A stretch of DNA of 64,000 nucleotides from positions 4,464,001-4,528,000 of the forward strand of contig JANTQA010000057.1 in the NCBI GenBank assembly GCA_027625915.1. Reading direction: 5' to 3'. Position numbers and translations under genes: made by a program. This document shows, piece after piece, positions 11,277 to 24,100 of the stretch. Source of the DNA: Anaeramoeba flamelloides (lineage: Eukaryota; Metamonada; Anaeramoebidae). The notes below the pieces were generated by a model. The model worked only from the letters and a program-made list of their open reading frames with translations, searched no databases and was not told where the DNA came from. How positions within the stretch are numbered: the stretch's first letter is position 1; each line of letters opens with the position of its first letter.

Positions 11277-14200
11277 TTATTTTCTAGGTTCTCTTTGTAA
11301 ACTGATATTATACCAATTTTCTGAATCAACCTTTATAATACACTTTTCAAATATGACTTGAATTTGGTCTACATAAGCCAGATTATAGGAGATCTTTTGA
11401 AAGGATAGTAAACGATCGATTGTTTGGTAGACTAATTTTATTTTCCCAAAGTTGATTTTGGAATCTAACATGTCCTTTGTCCCATCATAGATGAAGGTTA
11501 AATCTGTTAAAAAGGTACCGATCCACGGTGTAACTGGGAGTTTAGCTTCTTCATAAAACTTTCTTAAATTCTTCCAATTGCCGCGTTTTTCAGTCAAAGT
11601 TATGAACTGCTGGAATAGATCTTTGGAAGAGTTACTTAAACCATTTTTTGTTTGTTCAAGTCTGCGGATAGAGGAATGCCCCACTGATGCCAAAACGATC
11701 ATTACACCATCAATATTATTTAACTGCAAGCAATGTTTCCCTATTTCAAGAATATATTCCATTTGCTGGGTTCTTTCGCTTACCTTTTTTTTATTTAGAA
11801 TCGATTCTATAAACAGGCCAGACAGGTGGTTTGATTTGGCAATAACTTTTAAGACATTTGGTGCTTTATATTTTTCATGGCCCTTTGACCATGAGCCATT
11901 GATAATTTCTGAAGAATTGATGTTCAAATAATTTTGATAGCAGTATAAGGTTAATTGTCTGGCGAATTCAATTGGAGACAAATCAAATATGTCAAAATCC
12001 TCTGAAAAAATATTTTTTGGAATCTTGGGGTTTGGTGGTGGGCCCGTGGGTGATCTAATATCGGTATTAATTTTCTTATTGGCAGAATTTTTTTTGGGTG
12101 TTTTTTTAAAATAAGAATCCTTTTGTACCTTTTCCAATAAGTTTAATAAAAGTTTACCTTTTTTTGGAAAAAAACTACAAACTTTGGTCTGGATAAATTG
12201 ACTTACGGATTCGGTAATCCTTTTTGGGATATCATACCAGTAATCTTTTATCCAAATTTTCAGTACAATTATTAACGAGTTTTGAATTTGGGATAAATCT
12301 ATTATTTTATTACTGTTCACAAATAACGAACCCTTGAATGGGCCATTATATGCTTGAACTATTTTTAAAAATAAATTTTGAGCAGTGATCCATCTTGGGT
12401 AAGTAATTAATATAGCCTTTATATATTCTAAATTATCAATTTCATCATCATCGTCATCACCATCACCATTTTCAAAACGTTTCTCATAATCCTCTTCCTC
12501 TTCATCACGATACGTTTCTTTATTGTTTCGGAAAGCAAAATTATTTTGCTTCTGCTGATCATCCAAGGCTTGCCCCGATTGGTTCCAAGACAGCCTTTCA
12601 ATTAATTTATTAATATTAGCAGAACAAATAGTATGGAATAAATTATTTTTATGGGAAATACCCCGATTGAGCATTTCGAGATCCAATTGAATATTATTTT
12701 CATTATCATCCGGTTCATTCCAAATTGATACATCATCAACGGGCAAATAAATTGGTTGATTTTGCTCTTGTTGATGCTTCTTGATCAGGTTTGAAAAACT
12801 TTGGAACTGCCGTGCATTTTCAGATTCCGTAAACCAAATTCCTTCCTTTTCCCCGTCAAAGTCTTCCCAAATTTGTCTTGGGTGTTGAAGAGAAAACCGA
12901 ATTAATGATCGAAACAATGATTCGTCTTGATTTTGAGACATGTTTTTGATTATTTGTTTATTGTACATATAACCCAACGAGTTTTCAATTGTTTCAATAA
13001 TTTGTGGCTTGCTCTGCTCAACATCATAGTAATTCATTATTAAATGCGAAATCGTTTCATTTGTAAAGATTGAACTATTTGTAAACCTTTCTGCACGATA
13101 ATATCTTGAATATGAACAATTTTTGTTCAGGCATCTTAGCCTTTCTCTCATTATCAATAGCTTTGGGTGTATTTTATAAATCTTTGGAATCCAATTATAC
13201 TTGGTTTCAGATAATGGAACATTTAAATCATTCGATCCCCCAGTTGTACGAATTAACCTTCCACTGATTTTATAAAATGATAATTTATTTTGTAAAGTTG
13301 TTAATTCTTGAGATAATTTTCGAATTTGTTCTTCATATTCTTTGACATTTTCTTTAGGAATAATAATATTTGAAGTTAATTGTGATTGTATTTTTTTCTT
13401 TGATAACTCTAATTCAATTATTTTTTGTTTCTGCTGCTGAATATTTTTTTGAAATTTGTCTTTTGTTTTGGATTTTTTTTTTTTTATTTTTATTTTTTAT
13501 TATTTGGGATTAATTATTAAAGAAAGAAAGAAGAAAAATGTTAAAATATATTAAATATACTATCAATCTCTAGATTAAGCTTGAAATTATTATTGTTTGA
13601 TTCATTACATGACTTGAATCATGTGTTCTTTATAATGTAAAATTGTTTTTATATATTAGAGGTTTTGATGATAACATGTATTATCATGATATTAACAAAT
13701 AAAATTGCAATAGTATTAAAAAAATCGCGATTAGTCCAGCTTTATTGTGAAAAATCATAAAATCGGGATATTCCACATTATCGTGATAAAATAATTATCG
13801 CAATAAAATGAGAAATTATTTTTTTTGAAATCACCTTAAAAAAAATCCCATGACTTTTACAAAGATTTGAGACTTTTACAACACTTTACCCCTTTAAAAA
13901 TGTTTGAAAGTGTTTGCAAATGTTGTGAATGGTCTTCAAGTGTTTGAAAGTTTTGAAAGACAGAAAACTTTTATAAACAGAATCAGTTTGTTTGTAGTGG
14001 AAAAATAAAATTATTTTCAATTCATTTTTTTTAACAAAATATAAAATCTAAAATGAATTTTATGATCATACTAATAATAACCCATTTCAACAATATACTT
14101 AATATAAAATAGATGTGTTTTTTTAAAATGGAGTTGTTACTTTCACAATTTTAAATAACCAAAAAGAATAAAGAATAATTTTCCTTCTTATTGGTGATCG

Positions 14201-17200
14201 ATTAAACAAAAACCTAAACTCTAATTGTGTTTTTGTCCAATACAAAGACATGAGAAGAAGAATAAGAAGAAGAATAAGAAGAAGACAACAATTGTATAAA
14301 AAATCATAATAATTGGTGATAATGTGGCTAGGTTGTTGTGAAAGCTTTTGAAAAGTTATCCAACTCCTTTCAGCTTTCCTAGAATATTGGAAATGTTTTC
14401 ACCCAAGTACATATTCTTTAAAGAACAAGTGAAGGGTTGTTTTTTTTTTAGAAGCTCTTTTATTCAACACAATTTACAACACCACGAGTTTTGACTGAGA
14501 AAATATTTATTTCTCTTTTGTTCTTATTGTTGATGATCTAAAAGGATCAATAAGTTTGGTAATCAAACGAAAATACAATAAAACTCTTTGATCTGATCCT
14601 TGATTGGATCAAGTATCTTTTTTGTTGTTTTTTCAAAGAATTACTTTTTTTCATAATCTATTTTTTGGTCAAAAAAAATTTCTTTGTAAAAATATTTCTC
14701 AATTAGCCCCTAAACCCATCAACTATTATATCGCAATTACTTTTTAATCACGATATTTTGGCATTTATCACAATTTTTAAATAATTATCACGATTTTATA
14801 GAATATCGCGATTTGATAGAAATTATCGCGATTTTTGTAACTTTATCGCGATTTGATAAAAATAATCACGATTTTTGTAACTTTATCGTGACTTGATCAT
14901 TATATCATCAAAACCTATATTATATATATAATATATTTTGCACCATTAATAAAGAACCTTTTAAATAATCTGAATTTGATTAATTGCATTTAAAAAATCA
15001 ACAAAGAATCTTGGAATAAATTTATTCAAGAAATAAAATTTGAATTTATCAAAAACAAAAATTTTTGGAAAAAAATAAATTTAATAGGGACGAAAAAAAA
15101 TGAAAATGATTTTTCGGGAGTAGCAACACCATAACAACCACTTAAATTGAAATATGTGATGATTTATTTAAAATTATATTGGTACTCTTAAAGTTCTAGA
15201 TTAACTAAAAAAATTTAAAAAAAAAATAAAACTTTAATTTTTGATAATATCAACAATTAAAATTTCTCAAAAAATCTTTCTTAAAAAAAAAAATTAAATT
15301 TGAGAAATTTATTCAATTTTTTTAATAGATTATTTTTTGAGATATAAGACTAAACCGTTTCACTTTGTATTTTCCGATTATATTTATATAATACTTTGTA
15401 ATTATTTGATTCTAACCATACTCATAAATATTTACCAAATCTAAATATTCTAGAGATCTCTCAAAAAATAATTCTAATAATAATTATTTTTTTTTCAAAA
15501 TTCTATTTTTAGAAAAGAGAATTTCAGGTTTTATTTGTATTTCTTATATAAATTTTTATTTAATAGTTAAACTTTTAAAAATCAGTTCATTTTATTTGAT
15601 AATATTCTTTTAATATTATTACACAATTTTATGTTAATTAATTAAATTCTTTTTTTTTTTTTACCTTTCTTGAAATTTTTTAGTGACTTATTTATTATTA
15701 TTAAAATAATAAAACCACCTTTTGTTTTTATCTAACAAAAGCGAAATAATATTTTCTAGATAATTCTTGTGAATTTTAATAAATAAAAATATATCCTTAT
15801 TTTAGAAGCATTAAACTAGGATTTATTTAACTGTTTTTTTAACAATACTTACTCAACTTCAACTAATCAATTTAACAAAATATATCAGAACAATACAATC
15901 AAAAAAAAAACAACGATTTCTATTACCTTTCCAATCTTTAAAATTCATTATCTTGTACATTTAAAAAAATACTTTGAATTCATAATAATTATTCATTTCG
16001 AAGTACAAGATTAATTTAGCATTTTTATTTCGATTTCTAATCAAGTTTTAGTAAAATGTGTAATTATTTGGAATTTGTCAGATTCTATTTTATAAGAGTA
16101 AATTACAAATCATGATATTGGTCTTCATACCAGTGTTAAAAATTAATTCCAATTTCAAACTTTGTAACTTTCCAAGTAATTTTAACATATTTTAGAATTA
16201 GAAAAATAATAATTTAATCATATAAAAGATCTTCAAAGAAACAATCAATTTTGAAAAATAAACTAAAAGAAACAAATTAAACCGGTGATCATATCAAAAG
16301 ATATTTTTCTTGTGATTTTATACAGGGTTAATAGGTTGATTGAACATTTACATATAAAATAATTATCAAAGAATAACTAATCCTTGAATCCCCACTTATT
16401 ATTATTAGATTAGATTTACTAACAATACAAATACCTAGGATAATAGAAATCATTAAAGCATTCTATATTTTTAATTCTCTTTAGTAAAAACATTTGCTTG
16501 ACCATATCATTTCTTAAAAAAAATCATTTAAATTTAAAATATTTCACAAAAAGGTTTAATATAAAATGAACGGTCTTGGGATTTTTTATCATTTGGTTTT
16601 TTTTTTTTATTGATCAAAGTTACATATTGTTCCTTTTTATAATTTTAGCGTAAGTTCAATAAAAATAAGAGTCTTATACCAGAAGTCAACAACTTCACTT
16701 TTTTTTTTTAATTTACAATTGGATCTGAAAACCGTCTTGTTTATTTTGTTAGGTTTTGTTTTATTTTGAGTCTCTAAAGTGCTTTGTTTAAGGTAGTAAG
16801 TGCATTTTTCAAATTTTGAGTGCCACTATTTATGCGAAACTGAAACTCTCAAATCATTTCTTTAACCAAATACATTGATATTTTAATAAATATGGAAGTG
16901 GAGTGTATCCTAGTTTAATATAGTTTCATACCAACTAAAAAATGGAAATCAAAAAAATGAAAACCATGATCAAGAAAAAATACATAAAAATCATTTTATT
17001 TCTTGATCTTATCTGTAAAATTTGACACAATTACTTTTTCTTTAATTGGTTTTGTATTTAATTCATTATAAAAATACTTTTATTTGGAAAATGTTTGAGA
17101 AAGAAATTACTTTTTATTCCTAAAAAATTTCATAAAATGGATTTAAAATCCTATTTTCGTTTAATTCATTTATCTAATTCTTGATTGGGTTCAGAAAATA

Positions 17201-19974
17201 GGATATTTATTAGAATTCTTTCTTTAGAAATAAAGATTTATTGGACAAATTCGTTTGATTTTATCATTATTTACTTTCCATTCGAATAAGAAATCAAAAT
17301 AATTCTGAAAATCTGATTGAAATTTTTTCTCAATTTTTCTTTTTATTTTGGGTTGAATCTTTTGTAACTGTTTTTTGATTCCGAGAATTTAATTATGTTT
17401 ATTTTAATTTTTGAAATAGTATTCTTTGTTTTGGCTTGGTCTGATTAAAATATTTGAAAAAGGAATTTTGAAAGCAAATTTATAAAAATGTTTTTTAAAA
17501 TAAATAATAAATAGTAATGGTGAGAGAAATCCAATGAAAAAAATAGTTTGGTTTCATACAAATTAAGAATGTAAAGAAAACAAATCTTCGAAAATAGGCT
17601 TTTAAAGCAATTCAGAGTTGAATCTTTCATTTTTCCATTTTATGAACATTTTTTATGATTAAATTTTTGGTTTTATAAAATTTTGTTTTGGATCTAGAAA
17701 TATGTTTATACAGGAATAAGCGAAATTAATCAAAGAGTAAACCAAAAAAAATAGACCCGTAAAAGGTCTATATTTGAAACAAATATTTTCTTTTAGAAGA
17801 CCTAAGACCAAAGATCTCCATTCCAAATAAATTTGTTGAAATCAAAAATTATGAAAAAAAAAAATCGATAAGTTCTTTTTCTTTTCACAAATAGAACAGC
17901 GAAGTGATGTTTTGGTTTCAAAGTTTCAATATCTGGTTGTACTCAAAAAATATTTTTTCAGTACAGTGATCAAAATAATGCGTGCCCAACGACTTTAATC
18001 TATGTTTCAAAATATAATCCGTGCTTTTTTTTTTTTGTTCCAAGGCAACATCCAATTTACTAACAAACAGTATACCGAAGTTCAAATCAATTTTGAAAGT
18101 AAGTCCCTTTATATTTTCAGTAAAATTTAAATTATGAATGCAATTTGTTGAGAATACTTCATAATATTCTCAATTTTTTGAAATATTTGGTTTTTTTGAT
18201 CTTAAAAAATTTTCATAAAAAATTTACTCTATTTTTTGAGATAAATTTTTCTTATTTGATCCTTTATTTTTAGAATTTCTTTTTAAATAATAGAACTTTT
18301 AGTAACCAATACCATATTTAATTAGGTATTATTGTTGGTTTCTTTGATTGGTTGATGTATAGGTCTTCTTTAACAAAAAAAACATAATTTTTATTTTGAA
18401 ACACGGAATTAACTTTTCTGCACGCTTTATTTTAACAACAGTAAGGTGTACACAATTAAAATTTTTCAAAATGGTAAAATGTACTTTCTTCCTTAAAAAT
18501 AATTTTTTAGATTTTTTTCCAACATAAAATAAAATACCGCAATAGACTGTTGAGATAAGAATAAAAGTTAAGCTATTTAATATTCCCCAAAGTAGATTAA
18601 ACAAATCAACTTAACATTCTAATGTGGCATTTAATTTTACTTGTGAAATTAAAATTAATAAACTGTTTTTCAACAAGCACTTTAAAGACTAAAAAGCAAC
18701 TAGAAACAACCAAATTTAAAATTTTGTTTTCTCAACTTCTTTCAAAATATTAAAAAGTGAAAATTTTGACTTTATGGTGGCTACTCCCTTAAATTTGGTA
18801 AACAGTTTGTGTCTTAAAATTGGAACTGACTGTAAAAAATATTATTTCGTTTCTCTACTGGTATTTGAATTCTAAATGGGATTAATTTTCACTTCATTTT
18901 CATTTTTCCATTTCATACAAGGAGTTTTCAAATTACAACCTACTTCTGAGAGACTTGATAATAATAAAAAAGAAAAAAATCTGGAAAAGGAAGTTCGTAT
19001 TTAATCCCATTGAAAATTCAAATCCAGTAAAGTTGAAAAAGTAAGTTTGTTTATCAGGTTTAATTGAACACTTGTAATTATAAGTGTTCTATTGCATTTG
19101 TGGGGGGGAGGGGATTGAGTAGAGCCCACCTAATACGGCTAAAAAGAAAAAAAAAGAAAAAAACTTACTTCTTTTTCTTTGAACAGAATCTTTCAAATCA
19201 AGGAACTCAAGTTCTAGTTTATTCTTTTTGAGTATTGATTGATCAGTTTTTTTTTTTTCAAAGTTCAGTTGAATTTTGAGCTTGTCGATTTTCCTTTGGT
19301 TTTTTTGTGTGATTTGAGAAAAAAAAGTGTTTGGAGGTTGTGTTGTTTTCTTTCTTGTTTTTATTTGGCTCTTGATCTTTTGTTTTTTTGCTTTTGATAA
19401 TTGTAGTGCCAATTTTTTGTTTTGAAGAAGCCTGATGAGTCGTGCCCTTTTTTCGAACTGGCCAATTCTTGTAAGACAATCCTTTCCTTTTGACCCTTTT
19501 TCTTTTAAATCACTTTGGAGTTGTAAGATTCTGTTTTCATTAAATTGGATTGTTTCGTTAATTTGGAGTAGGTACTCTTGATGTTTTTTGAGTCTTGTTT
19601 TGAGATCACCCTGTGGTAATTGTGTTGTTTTATTTGGATTAATTATGAGCGATGGCCTTACAAAAACCCCTCTTCTTGGTTTACATTCAAAATACTTAAC
19701 ACCACTTACCCAACCACTATTACGACCAACTGTAATTAGAAATCCAGAAGAAAGTATTTTTGTTGTTTTTTGTTATTTTCATTTAAGTATTATTTTCAAA
19801 CAAAGAAAAAGATCTTGGAGTAATTTTTAATTTATTAAAAAGATAAAACACACCTCCTCTATCAAGTTCAATACCAACCCACAAACCAGAAGCAAATTCT
19901 GTTGTTCCATAGTATTTAATTGTTCCCTTAAGATTATCAGTTTCACAACGAGAGCCTATTTTGAATTGACTCAT
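11277..19974 (-). CDS. CAP-Gly / coiled-coil / RasGEF fusion protein (3 exons)
   Basis: Exons (minus strand) 19974-19854, 19729-19169 and 13459-11277, giving 954 aa; all three joins are phase 1. Residues 1-67 form a CAP-Gly domain (GLWVGIELDRG, then GRNSG in place of the usual GKNDG, then GVKYFECKPRRGVFVRP), a module that binds tubulin and EB-type C-termini. About 80-330 is Lys/Gln/Glu-rich coiled coil that runs across the second splice junction. A RasGEF_N-like segment lies near 570-670 (EYIKAILITYPRW) after an acidic stretch. The catalytic CDC25 domain spans about 715-940 (FDLSPIEFARQLTL, KSNHLS, PVTPWIGTFLTDLTFIYDG, INFGKIKLV). The predicted role is a Ras/Rap-type nucleotide exchange factor held on microtubules. 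Near 355-390 a LisH-like helix pair is possible but weak. The start is the Met before SQFKIGS; an in-frame upstream Met (20094) is preceded by a poly-Phe run and was set aside. Domain calls are strong; the fusion rests on phase and coiled-coil continuity. Confidence 0.8.
13655..14925. mobile_element. TIR element with TCGCGAT subterminal repeats
   Basis: The ends mirror each other: 'aggttttgatgataacatg' at the left and 'atcatcaaaacctatatt' at the right. Just inside the right end, at about 14735-14900, lie near-tandem units of roughly 40 bp of the form 'ttatcgcgatttttgtaac' / 'tttatcgcgatttgat'. Inverse copies of the same motif (tcgcgatt, atcgtgat, ttatcgcaa) sit at 13725-13805. Clusters of this kind near transposon ends often serve as transposase-binding sites. 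The roughly 900-bp middle contains GAAGAA-type simple repeats and no convincing transposase frame, so this is probably non-autonomous. Superfamily unknown (hAT- or MULE-like designs have such subterminal repeats). Confidence 0.55.
16788..18500 (+). mobile_element. 1.7-kb TIR element T, copy 1
   Basis: The left end 'taaggtagtaagtgcatttt' is mirrored at the right end by 'aaaatgtactttcttcctta'. The related copy 2 lies at 21741-23465 in the Rab intron. The left third (16790-17450) matches 22790-23465 in reverse; a central block (17600-17870) matches 21900-22180 in the same orientation. Both copies carry the Tc1-like MITE Q. No intact transposase is visible, only short broken frames. The orientation of internal blocks differs between copies. 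Confidence 0.55.
17964..18441 (+). mobile_element. Tc1/mariner-like MITE Q, copy 1 (nested in T)
   Basis: It is bounded by TA on both sides. The left end is 'cagtgatcaaaataatgcg' and the right end, inverted, is 'ctgttgttaaaataaagcg'. Both ends continue into a second inverted block resembling 'gtttcaaaatataatccgtg'. 478 bp, no coding potential. Copy 2, in reverse orientation, is at 22297-22778 (482 bp). Confidence 0.7.
18800..18834. repeat. remnant of MITE family M1 (one end)
   Basis: 'agtttgtgtcttaaaattgg' followed by 'aactgactgta' equals the right end of the M1 elements, for example 46615-46648. The left half is missing. Confidence 0.5.
18850..19032. mobile_element. inverted-repeat element, family M2
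   Basis: The left arm 'actggtatttgaattctaaa' with 'ttttcacttcattttc' is mirrored by 'ggaagttcgtatttaatccc' with 'gaaaattcaaatccagtaa'. About 180 bp. Sister copies are at 20338-20520 and 52036-52215. Confidence 0.55.
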
Positions 19975-21184
19975 TGATTGTATTTTTTTCGATGTGATAA
20001 AAAAAAAAAAAAATAAAAAATTAGGTTTCGAATGGTTTTTAAAACCGATATTTAATGACTTCAGAGTGGCTTTGAACTCAATATGTTTCCTCATACTTTG
20101 TCAAATGATTTACAAATTTCTGTGATATTCAAAAAGTATGATATGAAATAGGATTATTTTCATAAAAAAGAATGATTGTTTCAAGAGTAGGACTGTTTTT
20201 ACAATAGTGTCTACCAAAGTTTTACAAATTCACTACAAACAGACCAATTTGTATATTTTAAGGACTCTAACAAATAAGTACTAAAATTTTATTCAGCAAT
20301 ATTTGGAACAATTTGGTGATTGAGATAAAATCGGAAAAAAGTTTAACTGATATTTGAATTATAAATGGGAAAGAATATTCACTTTCGTTTTCCTTATTTT
20401 TCTTTTACAAATCAAGTTTTCAAAGAAGTGTGTTTATTTGTGTTCTCTATTGGAAAAAGAAAACGAATGAAAAATTTTATCCTATTTATGTTGTTATTCA
20501 AGCAAAATTTAAGAATGAATTTAAATACTGAGTAAATCCAATAAAAAATAATCTGAAACATGACAAAGGTTTAGATACAACACAAAACAGGAGTTTTTTT
20601 AACAACAAGTTTTTACTTTGGTGTGGTATTAATAGTTTGAAGGTAAAAAAAATATCAGGTATTTTCTGTCTTTATTGATCTAGATGCAGAATTAAAAAAT
20701 CCAAAATTACAAGAGATAACCTTAGTACCTCTTACATTTAATTTTACTTTTAGGTGTATTGATTATTGTCTGATATTTGAACATTCTAAAGGATTGAAAA
20801 AAGTCAAAGACTGGATTTTCTATCTAATTTTAATATCAAAAACCATTTAGTTTACTGGTTTTTTTTGTTTATCTGTAAAGCAATTTTGGTAAATAACTAA
20901 GAACCTCCAAACCTTTTTGGGAATTTTTTTTTAAAAAGAGGTATTGAATCTATAAGAACTGTAAATAATTCTCAGTAAAGTGATTGTTGTAATTATGAGA
21001 GAGATTATCCTAATTATTTCAATAACAACTTTTTTAGATTATTTTATAGGTAGAGTTACCAAAGTTGTCTGAGATAGAAAGAAATGAAAAACGTGATCCA
21101 AAGGCCACCTAATTGCATTCAATTATTTGTTGTGAATAAGAAAAATATTTTCATTTTTTCAATAATTTTAATACTCAATAAATC
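19975..21184. other. divergent intergenic region (CAP-Gly/RasGEF gene and Rab gene)
   Basis: About 1.2 kb separates two divergently transcribed genes and should contain both promoters. I see one M2 element (20338-20520), and poly-A/T tracts close to each start. No discrete promoter motif can be separated from the AT background. Confidence 0.55.
20338..20520. mobile_element. inverted-repeat element, family M2
   Basis: The left arm 'actgatatttgaattataaa', followed by 'ttcactttcgttttcc', is mirrored by 'gaaaacgaatgaaaaa' and 'ttgttattcaagcaaaat'. It lies in the shared upstream region of two genes. Confidence 0.5.
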
Positions 21185-24100
21185 ATGAAGCATAACCAAC
21201 AAGTTGATATGAAAATCGTTCTTTTAGGAAACACTTTTGTTGGAAAAACCTGCCTGGTGAATAGATTTGTTAACAAAACTTTTGATGAACAAAAACAAGT
21301 ATTTTCCTTTTTTTTTATTTGATTTTTTCTTGTTTTCTTTTTTTCAAAGATAAAAGGAAATGCTCATTTTTTCTTTCTAATCCAAATTAAAACGACACCT
21401 TACTTTTAACCATGCACTTTTCCCCATCAACCAAGACGATTGGGGTTTCTTTTGGATCAAAGTCAATTACTTATAAAGATCAAACATTGACACTAGGAAT
21501 TTGGGTAAGTATTTTTTCTTCTCTTTTTATTGTTGATTTTTTCTATTTTGGAGGGTATAACAATTTAAAATTTTTGGTAGTAACCAGAAGTAAAGCCAAT
21601 TCTTGTGTTTAATTTTTCTCAAAAAATCAAAACAATAAAACAGTCTTGTAAAGAAATGATCACAATTTTTTTAATTCACATTCACCCCCAACCTTAATAA
21701 AAAGACGTTAATTACTACGAAAAACAACCGAATTCGAGATTAACGAAGTAATTACATTTTACCATTTTGAAAAATTATAATTGTGTAAAGATTACCGAAA
21801 AAAATGTTTTTTTTTGAGTATTGTCAGGTATTGAAACTTTAAAACCAAAACACCACTCACTGCTCTATTTGTGAAAAGAAAGCGAATCCAAATGAAAGAG
21901 TAATTCAGGAAGAATCTTTTATTTTACAATTTTGGAACATTTTTTTTTGATTCAATTTTTGGCTTTATTAAATTATGTTTTGGATCGATAAATGTGTTCC
22001 GACAAATGCTTCAATTTATCAAAGAATAAACCCAAAAAATAGACATGGGAAACTGGGCATTTTAAAAAATCTTTTCATTTCGAAGACCAAACAAGCAAAG
22101 ATCACCATTCCAAATAAATTTGTTGAAATCAAGAATGAATTAAAAAAAAAAAAAAATTCAAAGTCTATTTTAGAAGATTTGTTTTCTTGATCTTCTTAAT
22201 TTGGATGAACACACACAATTTGTTCCCTTGAATTTTTCACCCCATAGCTATTTATGATTTTTTTTCACAAAACATTTTTGTAAAAATTTGTTTTTACTGT
22301 TGTCAAAATAAAGCGTGCAGTTAAGTTTAATCTGTGTTTCAAAATAAAAAATGGGTTTCTTTAGTTAAAGAAGACCTATACATTAACCTATCAAAGAAAC
22401 TAACAATAATACCTAAATAAATATGGTATTGGTTCCTTAAAATTCTATTAATTAAACAGAAATTCTAAAAATAAAGGATCAAATAAGAAAATTTATCGCA
22501 AAAAATAGAGTAAATTTTTAGGAATAAATTTTGATCATTAAAAAAACAAAAAAATTCAAAAAAAAAAAGAAAATTCAGAAAAAAATTTCAACAAATTGCA
22601 TTCATAAAGTAAATTTTACTTCAAAAGATCAAGGAATTTACCTTTAAAATTGGACTGAACTTAGGTATACTATTGGATATTTAATTGGGTGTTGCCTTGG
22701 AATAAGAAGAAAAAAAAGCACGGATTATATTTTGAAACACGGATTATAGTAGTTGGGCACGCTTTATTTTGATCACTGTAATATTCTTTTTTCAAAAATT
22801 TTTATCAAACCAAGCCAAAACTAAGAATTTTACTTCAAAAATTAAAGTAAACAGAATTAAATTGTCGGAACCAAAAATCAGTTATAAAAGATTCAACCGA
22901 AAATTAAAGAAAAATTGAGAAAAAATTAAAATCAAGATTGAGAATTATTTTGAGTTTCTCAATATAATGGACAATAAATAATTATCAAATCTACCAAATA
23001 AATTAATACCATAGATCTAAATTTCTGAAGAAGAATTCTAATAAATATCCTATTTCCTTGTACCGAAACAAGAATTAGATGAATCAAATAAAAAAAGGAT
23101 TTTTGAAATTCATTTTATAGAATTCTTTAGAAATCGGAGGTAATTTTAGGATCAAAAATTTTCCATACAAAAGTTTTTCTATAAAGAATTAAAAATAAAA
23201 CCAAGTAAAGAATAAGTAATTTTATCAAATTTTACAGATAAGATCAATAAATAAATGATTTTTTATTTATTTTTTCATATATTAATTTTTTCATTTTTTT
23301 GATTTCCATTTTAAAATTAGTATGTAAATATATTATACCTAGGATATCTGATATTTTCATATTTATTAAAATATTAATGTATTTGGTTGAAGAAATGATT
23401 TTAATAATTCATTTTCATATAAACAGTGCCACTCAAAATTTGTAAAATGTACTCACTTCCTTAGCACGATTTTTTCTCAAAAAAGTGAAAGAACAAAATT
23501 TGAAACTAAGCAAAAAAAAAACAATAACATAATATAAAAAAGATTGGTCATAATAACTTACAATTTTTTTTTATAACTCAAACAATAATCTAAAACAAAA
23601 ACATTTTATGCCTTATATTCAAGAATTGTTTCTTTTAAAAATATTTTTTTGTGCCGTATTTGATTAATTGGGGTGTATGTGTTAAAAAAACACTAGATCT
23701 GTTGTTTGAAATTTTTATTTTTTTGAATTTTGATCAAAACAAAATTCAAAATGAGCGAATTAGTTTGTTTGGAAAATTTATAGATTTTTTAATGAAGCAT
23801 TTCTTTTGAAAGGGTTTTTTTTCTATTTTTTTTGATAAAATTTAAAAAAATGTTTTTTCGAGTTAAATTAGTGACTGTTTCGAAAAGAAAAATCAGCATT
23901 TTTTTATTTGAAAAATGTGAGTTTGTATTAAAATACGGAATATTAACTTAAATACGTACCAATAATTTAAAAGGTTTTTTTTTCATTAATTTTTGCAAAT
24001 ACTCTTTTTTTTACAAAAAAAATAAATAACAATTTTAGTTGTTATGATAATCTGAACAATTTAAAAAAAAATAATCAAAAACACATTTTATATGATCCAA

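Larger units (their letters stand above)
13460..19168 (-). other. 5.7-kb intron of the CAP-Gly/RasGEF gene, element-rich
   Basis: The donor is gtaagt (19168 downward) after ...DSVQRKR; the acceptor is AAAAG at 13460. It holds a TIR element with subterminal repeats (13655-14925), the 1.7-kb TIR element T copy 1 (16788-18500) with a nested Tc1-like MITE, an M1 remnant (18800-18834) and an M2 element (18850-19032). The stretch 14930-16780 is AT-rich with nothing recognised. The open frames at 17445-17630 and 18329-18604 lie inside these elements. Confidence 0.6.

Noticed and set aside
14735-14900. Regularly spaced repeats that could suggest a CRISPR array
   Set aside because: The repeats are imperfect and lack unique spacers of constant length, and the genome is eukaryotic. 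They fit subterminal repeats of a transposon.
19975-20094. Upstream in-frame Met extending the CAP-Gly protein by 40 residues
   Set aside because: The extension contains a run of Phe from a poly-T tract and no CAP-Gly-like residues. The Met before SQFKIGS is the natural start.
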